From Asparagopsis taxiformis (Eukaryota; Rhodophyta; Florideophyceae; Bonnemaisoniales; Bonnemaisoniaceae): 64,000 bases of DNA. Every line of letters starts with the position of its first letter. Positions within the stretch are counted from its first letter, which is position 1. Below the pieces are notes generated by a model, which was not told where the DNA came from, searched no databases, and saw only the letters and a program-made list of their open reading frames with translations. Position numbers and translations under genes: made by a program. Below, in pieces: positions 41,801 to 51,790 of this stretch. The stretch is taken from the NCBI GenBank assembly GCA_030407315.1, contig JALQPE010000101.1, positions 186,001 to 250,000 on the forward strand, in the 5' to 3' direction.

Positions 41801-43769
41801 GCAATTTCTGCACTTGACGACTGCCTAATTCAACCTGTTCGTTTGATTTCTCAAGACTAGTTGACAATGCTGTTATGTCAGCTTCTCGCTTAGATTGTGC
41901 CTTGGTGAGAGCTTCAATGTCACGCTGTCGGGTCTCAGATTCCTTCTCCGCAGCGCGAAGTTCCGACTTGAGAGACAAGACATCCTCATTAGACGCAGCC
42001 AATTTTTGAGAAAGTCTCAACACCTCGTTCTGTGATTCTTTCTGAGCCAACTCTGACTGATTTGCACGACTTTCTGCATCCCTCGCACTTGCTTGTAGTG
42101 CAGCAATGCGGCCTTTCATTTCATGGATTTCAGTCTTGAGTTCATCTTCCGCCTCTTTGGCAGCAGCCTTTGTGTCTGCAATTTTAGCAGTGGCACGATC
42201 AAGGCGCCACTTGGAGTCCTCAACATCTTGCAGAGCAGCTTCCATACGAACAGAGAGACTCTTCACCTCACGTTCCTTGGATACAAGAGCGTCCTGGGCT
42301 TGATCAAGCTGGAGAGATGTATCGCGCTTCTCTTTAGTCCAAGCAATTTTAGCAGAAGCATACTCCTCACGAGCCTTTTCGAGTTTTACCTCGGTTTCGG
42401 AAAGTTCATTGCTTTTCGCACGATCAATGTCGGAGCGGTCCTTTTCAAACCTATCTTTCTCTCTCTCCAGCTCCTTCTCCAGGGCCTGGATACGCAAGTT
42501 GGCGGATTCAAGCTGCTGGCCATCAGAGCTCTCGAGTTGCTGCTTCAGCTGATTGGTCTTTGCAATTGCGACATCTACATCGGCACGTGCGGAATCTAAA
42601 TCTCGCTGAAGAACAAGGGCTTGCGCGCGAGCTTCCTCAGCCTTTGCCTGGGCACGTTCAGCAGAACGTTCGGCGGATTTGACCTCGTCAGTTCGCAAAG
42701 ACAGTTGGCGCTCTAGATCCGAAATAGTGGCGGCAGCATCTGACCCTTGACCCTTTGCAGCTTCAAGACCTTTCTCGAGCGCACGAACTTCGCTGGATAG
42801 ACGCTCTGCCTGTTGCTCGGCACCTTCAAGCTTGGTTTTCATTTCCTGGAGGTCAGAAAGTCTCTGAGATGCAATAGTTTCGGCGCGTTCTAGAGATTCC
42901 TTCGCGGTAATAGTATTCTGCTCTGCTGTACGCAGAGAGGTTTCCAAAGTCTGAATACGACGGGCGGTGCGGTCGATGGTCTTCTGATGTCCTGTATTGT
43001 CATTCTTGGCGTCTGCGAGATCAGCCTTGGCTTTTTCAAGCTGGGAAGTGAGGGTTGCAATCTCCCTTGCCTTGCGAAGCATGGCAGCCTCTGCTGCTTT
43101 TTCACGCTGCATGAGTTCTGCGACACTTTTTCGGTCACCAGATTCCAATTCTGCTTTTAGGGTGGTCACTTCTCGAGTTCGGGCGGAAACACTAGTCTTT
43201 AGGTCTCTGATCTGTGTCTGAAGCTGTGACATGGCATCTGTAGCCCCAGCAGCGCGAGTTTGCTCTTTGGTGAGCTCTGCCTTGGCATCAGCGAGTTGCT
43301 CCTTGAGCAGATCAGCCTCCTTCTGCAGTTCAGCGGGTAGTTTGGCAAGTTCTTTCAATTCCTCCACACGAGCGAGCAAGACGGAACGCTCGGTGGCTAT
43401 GTCCTGAAATGCGCGTTTAAAACTGTCTGAAACATCTGTTGAGAGAGCGCCTGTGCCTGGTGTAGTCCACGTTTCAGTCGTTTGCGAATAAGGAAGGTCA
43501 GTAGTTCGGCGTGGAGGGGTCGGCGGCGGGGGTGGGGGAGCGGGCGGGAACGAAACGGAGCGTGCGGAGATGGATGACGCGGCAGGCTGTACAGAGGGGG
43601 ATGGGGGCTGACTGGAGGCACTGTGGGTGGAGGAAGAGGAGGCAATGGAGAGAGTGGGTTCTGTCGAGGAACGCCTGCGACGTGTGGACAACATACTGGA
43701 CTTTTCGACGGGCTTAGATGCGTCTTTATCACGCCGGCGGGTCAGGGACCGGAGGAGATTTGTTGACAT
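38880..43769 (-). CDS. Giant tail-anchored coiled-coil protein, 1629 aa
   Basis: A single uninterrupted 4.9-kb reading frame. Residues 1-110 are basic, then Ser/Pro-rich with a run of eight prolines, probably disordered. Residues about 115-1540 are an almost continuous coiled coil of Glu, Lys, Gln, Ser and Leu without a motor or zinc-finger domain. The last 60 residues are Ser/Arg-rich (KRSSAAASSASSSRR), followed by one hydrophobic helix (ASAIVGGVSLFALKLL) four to eight residues from the C-terminus. This is the layout of tail-anchored golgin or giantin-like tethers, or of envelope-associated coiled coils. Coiled coils give no reliable homology, so tether is an inference from shape. The start is the first ATG and the upstream region is non-coding. 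Confidence 0.85.
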   Translation of the reverse strand: MSTNLLRSLTRRRDKDASKPVEKSSMLSTRRRRSSTEPTLSIASSSSTHSASSQPPSPSVQPAASSISARSVSFPPAPPPPPPTPPRRTTDLPYSQTTETWTTPGTGALSTDVSDSFKRAFQDIATERSVLLARVEELKELAKLPAELQKEADLLKEQLADAKAELTKEQTRAAGATDAMSQLQTQIRDLKTSVSARTREVTTLKAELESGDRKSVAELMQREKAAEAAMLRKAREIATLTSQLEKAKADLADAKNDNTGHQKTIDRTARRIQTLETSLRTAEQNTITAKESLERAETIASQRLSDLQEMKTKLEGAEQQAERLSSEVRALEKGLEAAKGQGSDAAATISDLERQLSLRTDEVKSAERSAERAQAKAEEARAQALVLQRDLDSARADVDVAIAKTNQLKQQLESSDGQQLESANLRIQALEKELEREKDRFEKDRSDIDRAKSNELSETEVKLEKAREEYASAKIAWTKEKRDTSLQLDQAQDALVSKEREVKSLSVRMEAALQDVEDSKWRLDRATAKIADTKAAAKEAEDELKTEIHEMKGRIAALQASARDAESRANQSELAQKESQNEVLRLSQKLAASNEDVLSLKSELRAAEKESETRQRDIEALTKAQSKREADITALSTSLEKSNEQVELGSRQVQKLQEDIKGAEQDLSRANADLKKAEQEVRSLSDAIVANERNIEQLQSGLQEEKTEKAILEKEVKKIEELQSSVETRDSTIRDLEARLVDSANESSRVQSRSLESSNQVSSLTADLEQAKQERDEGVARLSELTAILDEKKTSISSFKTQIEEMEAKLSVAETENSSFKEREAELVQTTSSLTKEKELAQAEIERLVSEQESSSRLQEELRGQVSVLESEKKESEQEKSRLTADLAKSTGEVEKLSRSLEQSVGRVVEIEAEIRDTEGALRRVESVGKRRDAEITDHLQRISELEKETAEKGESLDKLKQELETATAAANESSASISTLSKQLEELETQREVVARGGDDARNALTGIQNILTEEREQRKAAETRVESLESDLSKLQSQLTTESELKSVVTSEVEEKKTEIDSLQKTKEELSAKVQATEEELSKATKELEGHKSQVADLHANVQSHKEEIAGVVAERDALLENIENLQKQVEVAEQTGANLRASLQATETARDEITAAHTELTEKSVTAAKNLETLEEEVMADMKLREDEIAALQADVASRSAELERNEAEIETMREDMQNQEAEGRTLQETITQLEERLEQLAAEDQAKYEELAAEREDISAERDELANLNSNLAKQAEEADMKNEVMAEELAETRQNLEDTEARAHELEEEVTKIANELSEMEWSINEQTLRADQAEQEAEGLKEQGRNIYAQIEQFGEEAEARVLEAENEVQAKLDDISELESRIAQMTDELASTNDNVASLNSQIGVLQSEQTKIVVDKEAAERRLELARQEGQFQSDRIATLEALNRELSSSVDNAKSSLRDAEDKLIRHESRTSEDRQRILELQSQMDRLRSFEGKYNDAEMELSRLRVQIEDATTAKTRAIAEKDSLVEKFASEKRSMSVMHQLELEELRRSSDTSHERPAPRGYKRSSAAASSASSSRRTYSSRRSDPPRNNIMMGASAIVGGVSLFALKLLAKANTGRD

Positions 43770-44300
43770 GGGTGGTTGGTTGATGGGAAAATAGGCAGTG
43801 GTGCTGATGAGGCAGGGATATGAAATGCGGTGGAGGATGCTCGGTTAAACAGACGCGTGAGTGCTGATGGTGCGTGACTTGCGAAAGAGAAGGGGAGTAT
43901 GATACGAGGGAAGACGCGTGGATGTAAGGGTGGAAGTGGGTGAAGGATGTGGAAGGGGGGGAAATGGAGTGGTGGTTGATGAGGTGAAACGGTTGTGGAG
44001 AGGGAAAGCAAAAGTAATGGGTGCCAAGGGCGCAGTTGTGGTCAAGTGTTGCAGATTCGGGTTTGTGTTTGGGTTTGTGTGCGCGCCTGGCACAGCGAGT
44101 AGTTGGTGTTCAGCACGCAGGTCCGACCAGTGAGCGGGTTGCGTATGAAACGCTTCACCAATCACAGATGTTTGATCCATTTTAATTAGAGGACAGTTTG
44201 TCCTAAGCAACATCTCGCCACAAAATCGGTTTAAATATCTCAATGCTTAACATGCACCTACCAAGTGTGGTGAGTTGAGCTGCGCTGCGCTGCGCACCTC
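43770..44300. other. Tandem gap with TGCGC repeat
   Basis: 531 bp between DET1 (3' end) and the coiled-coil gene (5' end). It contains a (TGCGC)3 run at 44281-44295, just downstream of DET1. No gene. Confidence 0.5.
44281..44295. repeat. (TGCGC)3 pentamer repeat
   Basis: Three perfect units lying 6 bp beyond the DET1 stop codon, so probably in its 3' untranslated region. Confidence 0.85.
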
Positions 44301-46298
44301 TCAGCCGTGGGCCGCGATACGATGTCCATATGCGTGAAAATTGACCACAGTTGGTGTGCTCAAACAGAATTCCATGGATACCACAAATGGTAGACACGGG
44401 TGGAACAGAAACACAGCTTTCTTCCGTCTCGTCCCAGCCTCGACGTCCACAGCTTCTGTCACTTGCTCCCGACCTGTTGCCGCATTCGGGTACCACCCCA
44501 TTCCGCTTGCATCCCTGCGCGCTCGCTCCCCACTCGGCACCCCAGCCGCCAACTTGAACCTCAAACGTCCCCTGGAAACGCTCATGAACTTCACCGAGCT
44601 TAGCTCCCGTGAAACGTACGTCTTCGTTCCGTCCAGCGCAGCGATTCGGTCCATGTTGTATGAGAATATGCGTCGGTCCAGATACACCGATGCATTACGA
44701 ACCTGTGCTGCAACAGGAAGCGCTGCCAGTGCAGACCGTGTGCGTCGCACCGCAGAGGCTCCCTGCGATCGATACGGATGTCTCCACCCGTCCTCATCAC
44801 GCGCCACTCGAAACGCCGGCAGACTCGCAAGCACCGCCCTATCCCCCACGAATACATCCCTATATCTTTCATACAATTCCAATAGTTCCTTCGAGCTATT
44901 TTCAAACAGTCGAACAATACGTCCGTTCACCATATCATATACAACAAAGAAGCAAGTGTTCAACCCAGCATCCAACGGCTTGCCCGAACGTTCATACGTT
45001 CCAAGCTTGATCAAAATATGCTCCTCATCTAACAGCTGCGCCTTGAGCATCACCAGCATGCTATACTGTCCGACAACGCGATAAAACCGTTCCTTATTCC
45101 CTTCAGCTTCATACCGTCGATATACATACACCAGCAACTTTTGCATAAGCCCCGTATAAAACCCCCTCGATAACTTACCATTCCCCAGACCCTTTTCAAG
45201 CGCGCGCTCTGGTTGCACTTGACCCTCCGGCGGAAAACCAGTACTATCCCTAGCTCTCGCCACTTCAAACTCATCGTCCAGTCTACAAACATCACCAATC
45301 CTCGCCTGCAGCACAAACCTACCCGCCGCCTCATGCACCTTGAGCACATAAAGCACCTGCTGCCGAATCGACAGCACACACATGACATCAGCGCGCATAT
45401 GAACGCCCGCATGGCCCTCAAGCTGGATATAATCATCTGCGAGAACGAAACGGTCCGCCACACGCCCCGTTTCCACTTCAACGAGGTGCAGCGTGACACG
45501 CTCAAGCGAGGGCACATTGGCAACGCCCGGCGGGTCATCCGTCGCCACCGGCCGTTCAGGAACCTGCGCGCCCTCCGCTTGCGCGTGGAACGAGGCGACG
45601 ATCATGTAGCGACCTGAGGGCGTGCACAGACAGAATTCGCGCATAATGAGTTCGGCGCCGGTGGCGACGGGCAGCTCGTATTGTCGGGAGAAGAAGCGGC
45701 CAAAGTCACAGGTGTAGTCCTTTGAAAAGTCGCGACGACGCGCACGGACCGGCAACGGGACGGGCAGCTGGGTGAGCAGCCCTGAGTCCGGGACGCGGGG
45801 CGCGTTGGCGGCGGCGACGGGCTGGTAGACAGGCATGGCGAGCGGGTGGTGCGGCGCAGGTGGCGGGAAAGGACGCTGCGTTTGGTGGGGGAAATCGGAG
45901 GGGGATGGACGTGTAAATGGGCGGGTGAAGGGGTTTGACAGTGACATGTCGGATTGAAGTGCAATGGGCGCGGGTGGATGATAGGCGGCACGATCGAAAT
46001 CTATGGCGGGCGCTGTGGTCGGTGGCATGGTTCGACGGCCGCCGCCTTCCAGACGGAAGATGACAATGTCGCGTTGATTGCGACTCATGGAGATGAGGAA
46101 GCGGCCGCATGGTGTGAAACGTCGGAAGGAGACATTGGGCACGTTGGTCACGTTGATGAAGGAGCTGGATGGGACGAGCGCTGTGTGGGCGGCGAGACGG
46201 AAGTGCGTGTGGGAAATTGTGGCTGTTTCGCGGGAGAATAATGCATGGAAAAGACTGACGGGCTGTGCGACGCGAGAGCGACGGCGTGCTCGTTTCAT
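44301..46298 (-). CDS. DET1: DET1 homologue (CUL4-DDB1 ligase component), 665 aa
   Basis: DET1 is a DDB1-binding component of CUL4 ubiquitin ligases that represses light-responsive genes in plants. The blocks follow the family from start to end: VSLFHALFSRET, NVSFRRFTPCGRFLISMSRN, FGRFFSRQYELPVATGAELI, MREFCLCTPSGRYMIVASFH, VTLHLVEVETGRVADRF, VLSIRQQVLYVLKVHEAAGR, SRGFYTGLMQKLLVYVYRRY, LDEEHILIKLG, FFVVYDMVNGRIVRLFENSS, VYLDRRIFSYNMDRI and a C-terminal AVFLFHPCLPFVVSMEF. An insertion rich in Pro and His (about residues 90-165) and a Arg/Ala-rich linker are lineage-specific. The first ATG is at 46298; upstream codons in frame lack ATG. No intron is required. It points to photomorphogenesis-type signalling or chromatin-linked proteolysis in this organism. 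Confidence 0.9.
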   Translation of the reverse strand: MKRARRRSRVAQPVSLFHALFSRETATISHTHFRLAAHTALVPSSSFINVTNVPNVSFRRFTPCGRFLISMSRNQRDIVIFRLEGGGRRTMPPTTAPAIDFDRAAYHPPAPIALQSDMSLSNPFTRPFTRPSPSDFPHQTQRPFPPPAPHHPLAMPVYQPVAAANAPRVPDSGLLTQLPVPLPVRARRRDFSKDYTCDFGRFFSRQYELPVATGAELIMREFCLCTPSGRYMIVASFHAQAEGAQVPERPVATDDPPGVANVPSLERVTLHLVEVETGRVADRFVLADDYIQLEGHAGVHMRADVMCVLSIRQQVLYVLKVHEAAGRFVLQARIGDVCRLDDEFEVARARDSTGFPPEGQVQPERALEKGLGNGKLSRGFYTGLMQKLLVYVYRRYEAEGNKERFYRVVGQYSMLVMLKAQLLDEEHILIKLGTYERSGKPLDAGLNTCFFVVYDMVNGRIVRLFENSSKELLELYERYRDVFVGDRAVLASLPAFRVARDEDGWRHPYRSQGASAVRRTRSALAALPVAAQVRNASVYLDRRIFSYNMDRIAALDGTKTYVSRELSSVKFMSVSRGRLRFKLAAGVPSGERARRDASGMGWYPNAATGREQVTEAVDVEAGTRRKKAVFLFHPCLPFVVSMEFCLSTPTVVNFHAYGHRIAAHG

Positions 46299-47032
46299 GG
46301 AGATGAGATGGTTTGTCGGGGATGGGGAATGAGAGTGAGATTTGGGCACAGGTGATGATAGGTATATCTCTGGAAAATCTGGTCGATATAGCGGCTATGG
46401 TGTTTATTCGATGATTTATGTTGTATGTACCACATTAAAGCCGCTACAGTACTCGACTAGACATTGTGCCGCGAGAAATTTTTGCAAACGACCACTCCGG
46501 ACCACACAAAGCAGAAATATGATACTCGTCAACATATCTCGACCACCGACCTGTATCAAATCATATTTGACGCTAGGACAGCCTGGCCCACCCACCAGGA
46601 CCCATACTAGATTTGTGCATCAGGGGTAGACAGATGCCCGCATTTATTTTCGCGTCATTTCCCACAAGCCTTCATAAGTTCACAGTCCAACACCCAACCC
46701 TGCAATCCGAGGTATGCGAGCCGTTCGTTCTCTTCGGAGGCGCGCGGTAAGCACCTGACAAGTTTCTTCAATTTCTCTCCCAATCGAATACCACATAGCT
46801 GTTCACTCTAAACAGCCATTTCCAACTCAGAAGCACAGCGTAATAGCCATCCATGCTTGCTATGTCACCTGACGTAATTCCAGCCCCCGCTTCTGAATCG
46901 TTTTGAAACTGAATACATAGGTTTACCTTCATGATAACGCTCCAGCCGCGTTAAGACAGCCCGCTAGAACAACCAGTTTTGAACAACATAGTAACATGTC
47001 AAGTACATCAAATCAACTCCTACCTACTAATC
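46299..47032. other. Tandem gap, no supported gene
   Basis: 734 bp between MINDY (3' end) and DET1 (5' end). GATATACC-like sequence occurs near 46360 but is not convincing as a promoter element. No coding region. Confidence 0.45.
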
Positions 47033-48220
47033 TTACTGTACAACACACTCCTGTGTCTTGCTGCTTTTCCGCTTAGAAGCCGATGCTTTCCGCGACGGCC
47101 CCGAACCTGCATGCTGCATAGCCTGGCTCCCAGGGTGGCCATACTGTCCAAGTGTGTGTTGCGATGCGCATCCGGGCCGGCCACTCGCATGTCCTCGTAT
47201 TGACGCTTGCCTGTCATTTCTACTGGTTGCCCTTGAAGGTTGCGCAGCAACACCCCGTGCCGAAAGTTGCTGGAAAGCGCCAGTGTAGAATGTCGAATCA
47301 CCATTAATATCGCCTAGCTTCTCCCACACAGCATCGAGTTCATTCAGATACCCCACGTCTGTAACAAGTGTAAACAATTCCCCCTTGAATTTCTTCAATA
47401 CATGAAAGTGTGAATTGCGGAACAGAATAGCAGTTTCACCTTCCCGCAACACGTGGTGCAATTCAGCCAAACCATAAACCGTTAATTGCGTCGGATTATT
47501 CTGCAGAAAATCCATCACAAACGGTCTAATATCCCTAATGCGCGCCGTATACGCCGATTCGTCCGGATGCAATGGCGGCTCCGGCTCGTCCGTGGGCTCG
47601 AAAGCCTCGACCGGCGGCGCGGACGGCTCGAGCGGCTGCGCGTCGTCGAGCGCTGCGATCGGCGCGGCAGCTTCGGGCGGCGGCGCCGGGGAGGTGGTTC
47701 GAACCAATTCGTCAATGACCTGGTTGTACGACAGCGTGCCAAGCGCCTCTGCGAGCAGCCTGTCCTGCGGATCGACGAGCCAGCCATGCAGGAGGCGCAC
47801 GTTTGGGAAGATGTCGAACACGGACAATTCGCGTGTGAATTCAAACGCGGTCGGTTGGGAGAAGCGCACGTTGATGTCCATGCCCTTGGTTAGACATGGT
47901 AGCAGGTCGAGAAAGTCGGACACGGCGTGCGCGCGCAGTAGCGCCGTCGGCTCATCGACGGGCGTCTGCGGTGTGGAGACGGCGTCGGCGAGCATGGTCA
48001 TGATGACATCCTCGGCGAGCTTGGTCGTGCCGGGCTGGAGACGTATCATGCATGTTTGAAGGCTGATGTTGAACAATGCGAGTAGTGCGCACGGCCCGTT
48101 TCGACCCTGCATGCAGATCGGCACGCTGCAGCCGGATTCGTTCATGACCCATTTGCAGGGGTAGTGGACGGTTGATTTCTCGAGGTTGGTTGAGGTTGAT
48201 TCTGGAACCACACGCGACAT
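47033..48220 (-). CDS. MINDY-1/2-type deubiquitinase, 395 aa
   Basis: A cysteine protease of the MINDY (FAM63) family, which trims Lys48-linked polyubiquitin from the distal end. The Cys-containing motif MQGRNGPCALLALFNISL lies near residue 40, with the preceding Gln of the oxyanion hole. The catalytic His lies in ILFRNSHFHVLKKFKGELF. Between them are DLLPCLTKGMDINVRFS, DIFPNVRLLHGWLVDPQ and SYNQVIDELVR, all typical. A Pro/Ala/Glu-rich insert separates the two halves of the domain. The C-terminus after FYTGAFQQL is Arg/Ser/Gly-rich and ends in a Lys-rich stretch (KASASKRKSSK). The first ATG in this frame is at 48220 (MSRVVPESTSTN); no intron. Confidence 0.92.
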   Translation of the reverse strand: MSRVVPESTSTNLEKSTVHYPCKWVMNESGCSVPICMQGRNGPCALLALFNISLQTCMIRLQPGTTKLAEDVIMTMLADAVSTPQTPVDEPTALLRAHAVSDFLDLLPCLTKGMDINVRFSQPTAFEFTRELSVFDIFPNVRLLHGWLVDPQDRLLAEALGTLSYNQVIDELVRTTSPAPPPEAAAPIAALDDAQPLEPSAPPVEAFEPTDEPEPPLHPDESAYTARIRDIRPFVMDFLQNNPTQLTVYGLAELHHVLREGETAILFRNSHFHVLKKFKGELFTLVTDVGYLNELDAVWEKLGDINGDSTFYTGAFQQLSARGVAAQPSRATSRNDRQASIRGHASGRPGCASQHTLGQYGHPGSQAMQHAGSGPSRKASASKRKSSKTQECVVQ

Positions 48221-48440
48221 TGTGGAGCAGACTAACGAACGAGACGGACGGTCGACGTAGACTATGCTTACCAGAGGTGGTGTTCTTAAAGACGTGAGAG
48301 AATGATGAATCGGGAAGAGAAAGGCAAGTTTGTAATGGCAACAAACAAGGGGTGCCAGCAAGGCAGATTGTATTGCGCAAATATTTATGCAGCACTGCCT
48401 GAATTTCTCCAATTTAAACCACTCCAGCAATGTATGGCGC

Positions 48441-50017
48441 TTAGGGTCTCATACTCGCCAGCAAATTGTTCAACGTCACCGAGCTGCCTGTGATTGTGCT
48501 ACCGAAGCGCTCAACATTTGGTCGCCAACCAGCCGCTGCGTTAACAAATTCATCGACATTACCGATAACACCACCAACTGAACGCTTCCCGTCCGCGACG
48601 CCTTGCGTGACACTAACTGATACATCTAATTTGGCAAATTCTTTCTTCTGCTCTCCGAGCAAATCCACAAGTGGTCTCCCCTTATCCTCGTCATCCGGCA
48701 ACCACGGCCCTTTCTTCTCCATTGTATCATCCACAATCAAACTTCCATGTCTATTCAGCTGCCTCATGAGCCCCAACGACCCTGAAGCCGGCAGCCCGCC
48801 TAACTTGCGTTTCTTCATTTCGCGCGGAGCATCACCCCCAACCACATGACCTTCCATCACATGCGCAGTCCGATGGTCGTCAAATCGATCCATATCAATG
48901 GCCATTGCGAGTCCCTTAGCCCTAGCCAACTCTTCGCGTTCACTCGTCTCCCTCTCGTACGCCTGAAACGCCGCAAATACAGCATCCGCCTCCGCTGTTC
49001 GAACCGCGTCCGTCTTTGACAACCGCCCCGCATACCCGCGTCTCTTCCTTGTCGCCATCGAGCTGGAGAGAAAGTGTTCCCAAAACGTTTCCTCGCTCAT
49101 CTCCGCAGGCACCTTTGCCGCCAGTGCTCGCGCCACAGCCGGATGTTCCATGAATACAAGATGGCGTTGTGCCGGTGTGGGTACGGTCCCCTCCCATGTG
49201 GTTGAGTCCATTGCGCAATTAGCGCCCGATGTAAACGCATCGCTCGGCACTCCGCGCTGTGTTTCTTCAATGTCATCATCCGCCTGTTCCGCTTTTCTAG
49301 GCTCCCCACTCGGCTTGTATCGATACTTCATGCCGGTCCAAAACATGTCATCTGGCACCCCGCCACCGCGCACAAGCTTTGAATGCAAACGACGCACCTC
49401 CTTGCGCGCGATAAGCTTTTGGCGCCAGGCCTGTTCCTCTGGCGAGATTTGTTTTGGTGGTGGTGGTGGTGGCGCGGGCTTTTGTGCGGGGACTGTTTGT
49501 TGAGATGCATTTGGTGCCGTGTTGTTTGTTGGTGCTGCGTTTGTACCTGCCGATTGCAACCGGTTGAGCACGTCGCGAATTGCGTCTCGATCGGTGAATT
49601 GTTTTCCAAAATCTAGTGTGATTTTAGCGTCGCGGTCGTTGCAAGTCAGTCGGATCATAGCCTGTGTGCAGTTGAAGGCAACTGGTGTCAGGACGGCGGG
49701 TGCGTTTGCTGTGGATGCGCGCGCAGGTTAGGAGAGCATACCTTCTTGGCGGAACCTTCTTTCGAAATTTGAAACTGACGAATGCTGGTGAAGGCTACCT
49801 TGATTTCATCACCGTCCTGTTGCGATCGATGCGATGCGATGCGAAACGTTGTGAATGTTAGCAAGGAATTGGATCATACGATCAATTGTCCAAATCGCAA
49901 TGCAATGCGTACCGCTGCACTATCAGGCGTCCAGACGAGATGGGTCGGCGACAATTGCACAATACCCTTCTTCTTGTCGTGGGAGCAGTGTCGCTCGATT
50001 TCATATTCGCTGGACAT
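48441..50017 (-). CDS. GTF2H1: TFIIH subunit p62 (GTF2H1/TFB1), three exons, 466 aa
   Basis: Exons are 50017-49913, 49816-49742 and 49661-48441. The introns of 96 nt (GTACGC...ACAG) and 80 nt (GTATGC...ACAG) lie between codons. p62 is a core TFIIH subunit for transcription initiation and nucleotide-excision repair. The N-terminal PH-like domain is rebuilt only by splicing: CSHDKKKGIVQLSPTHLVW, IKVAFTSIRQFQISKEGSAK, then LTCNDRDAKITLDFGKQF and RDAIRDVLNRLQ. BSD-type regions follow: DDMFWTGMKYRYKP with QRGVPSDAF, and MSEETFWEHFLSSSMATRKR. Between the PH and BSD parts lies a poly-Pro stretch. The C-terminal third shows a weakly conserved helical end (GSSVTLNNLLASM). Intron 1 holds a (GATGC)3 repeat. 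Confidence 0.9.
49828..49842. repeat. (GATGC)3 pentamer repeat in the first GTF2H1 intron
   Basis: Three perfect GATGC units inside the intron 49817-49912, close to its acceptor. Confidence 0.85.
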
Positions 50018-50628
50018 GATAGCGAGCGCACGGGCTGGTCAACCAACGGCAAAAGGTGGAGCAGCTCAAGTGGCGCTGTGAAATACTGTAAAGTGGTATG
50101 AGAAGGTACGATGTGTTGGAACAAATGGACAGAAAATCGAAATTCATTATTGTCCCGACGCGAGCGTAACTAGGTTACCCTCCGTAGCAGCCCTCAGAAA
50201 CCAACCTCATTATCACCTCCAAGGACGCGCAGGTACAGCACAGCAAATGACAAATTATATCTCAGCGCATCCGCGGGCCTCGAGTCTCTGTCACAGTAAC
50301 ATCGGTGCACAGCTGCGCGTGTCTTCTTGCCGAGATATCATCTCGCGCACACCGTCACAATGCTACTTGTACTACTGTCGGCAACACAACTTACCAATGC
50401 CACTATTCACGGCGAGACTGCCTCTCAACTTTCGGCCGCCGCATTTTATTACAACTGCTATTCCTACACTCACACTTTGACAATGAAAGCATGGCTGCCT
50501 ATTCGTCGCAACATGATGTCACTGAATGACGTATTAGAAGATGCGAGCGATGCAGCCCAATACCATAGAATAGAGCGTCAAAGCGTGTCGTGCCACTGAC
50601 CTGAATATCTGATTGCAACCTACTTGCT
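50018..50628. other. Tandem gap, no supported gene
   Basis: 611 bp between the zinc-finger gene (3' end) and GTF2H1 (5' end). Frames of 70-90 codons on the plus strand overlap and lack motifs. Confidence 0.45.
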
Positions 50629-51669
50629 TTACCGATTGCCCGCACCATCTGCATTGTCTGCAAGATGCGACAGCAGCGGCGCTGTAACAGCAACAGCTGT
50701 GGAGTATGCGATACCTCGCTCAGCATCATTAGCGCTGCGCACCTGCAAGCCGCCAGTTGCAACATTAATGCCGGATGCAGGATACACAAGCTGCTGCTTG
50801 CCTACAAGCTCTACGTCTGAAAACGGAGCGGAATGAACAAGTGGCTGGGACAAGTGCACACTAAACGGAGCAGCGGCTGTGTGCAAAGCACTAGGACCTG
50901 CAGCAATCCCGCGCGGTGTTCCGATGGTTGGCTGCTTGACATTGACCAAAGGTGGCTCTGCGGTGGCAACATTTGCAGCACCGACGGGCACCTCTGCAGC
51001 CACACGCGCCTTCTTGTTTTTCATGCCATTCATCTTGCGACGCGAATTGGTTCGCATATACACCCAACATTGTGCGCGTGGCACGCCGGTACAACTATCC
51101 TTACAGTGTGGACAAATCCAGTCGGAGCCGTCCTTGATAGCGGCATCCCAGTCCCAACCGTTATCAGTAATACAGCGGTTACACACGACCTTTCTACATG
51201 TGCCTTCCTTGATGTTACTGCAAACGGCGATATCAACGGCGGTGTTGGGGCGGCAGCAGATGTGGCAATGGGTGGAGGGCACGGCATCGTGGTATCGCTT
51301 CTTGCGCGGCGGTCTGCGCGGTGGACGGGCGTCTAGGGCGGGGCGTGTACGCGGGCGGACGGATCTCTTTGCGGGCGGCTGCAACGGCTGCTGGAGGTCG
51401 GCGAGGGCGGGGCTGGCGACTGGAGCGCTGGGTGATGTCGGTGGAAGATCTGTGTGCAGTGCACGCAGGACGGAGGCGACGGCTGCTGCGCCTGTTTCAA
51501 TGTCGGCGCGCAAGGGCAGCGTGATGCGGAGACTGTCCACTACTTCCTCGAAGATGCGGTCAAGGGCGCGGATGTTGCGCGACTCGTGCGGCGGCTGACG
51601 TGCATGGCCTAATAATGCGGCTACGACTTGGACGCCGTCGCGCGAGGAGAGCAGCGGCAGGGAGGCCAT
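50629..51669 (-). CDS. CxxC zinc-finger (CDCA7/zf-4CXXC_R1-like) protein, 346 aa
   Basis: A probable nuclear protein. The N-terminal 75 residues form a helical region (ALDRIFEEVVDSLRITLPLR). A Pro/Arg-rich basic linker (RPPRRPPRKKRYHDAV) leads to a Cys-rich domain at about residues 133-200: CHICC, C-x7-C (CSNIKEGTC), VVCNRCITDN, DWICPHCKDSC. The spacing resembles the four-CxxC zinc finger of CDCA7/R1 repressor-type proteins, which act at chromatin with the HELLS remodeller; a PHD-like finger is the alternative. The remaining 140 residues are low in structure, Val/Ala/Ser-rich. The start at 51669 is the first ATG; the tetranucleotide repeat lies 120-325 bp upstream. Confidence 0.75.
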   Translation of the reverse strand: MASLPLLSSRDGVQVVAALLGHARQPPHESRNIRALDRIFEEVVDSLRITLPLRADIETGAAAVASVLRALHTDLPPTSPSAPVASPALADLQQPLQPPAKRSVRPRTRPALDARPPRRPPRKKRYHDAVPSTHCHICCRPNTAVDIAVCSNIKEGTCRKVVCNRCITDNGWDWDAAIKDGSDWICPHCKDSCTGVPRAQCWVYMRTNSRRKMNGMKNKKARVAAEVPVGAANVATAEPPLVNVKQPTIGTPRGIAAGPSALHTAAAPFSVHLSQPLVHSAPFSDVELVGKQQLVYPASGINVATGGLQVRSANDAERGIAYSTAVAVTAPLLSHLADNADGAGNR

Positions 51670-51790
51670 CGAGGACGGACGGATGGCGGCGGCTCTATCC
51701 GGGGCGGCGTCAGTTGGGCTCAGCAGTTGGTGCGGAGCGTTGTTGGCATGGTGGGATGCGGATTGCTACGGGAAGCGGAGATCTGTGATG

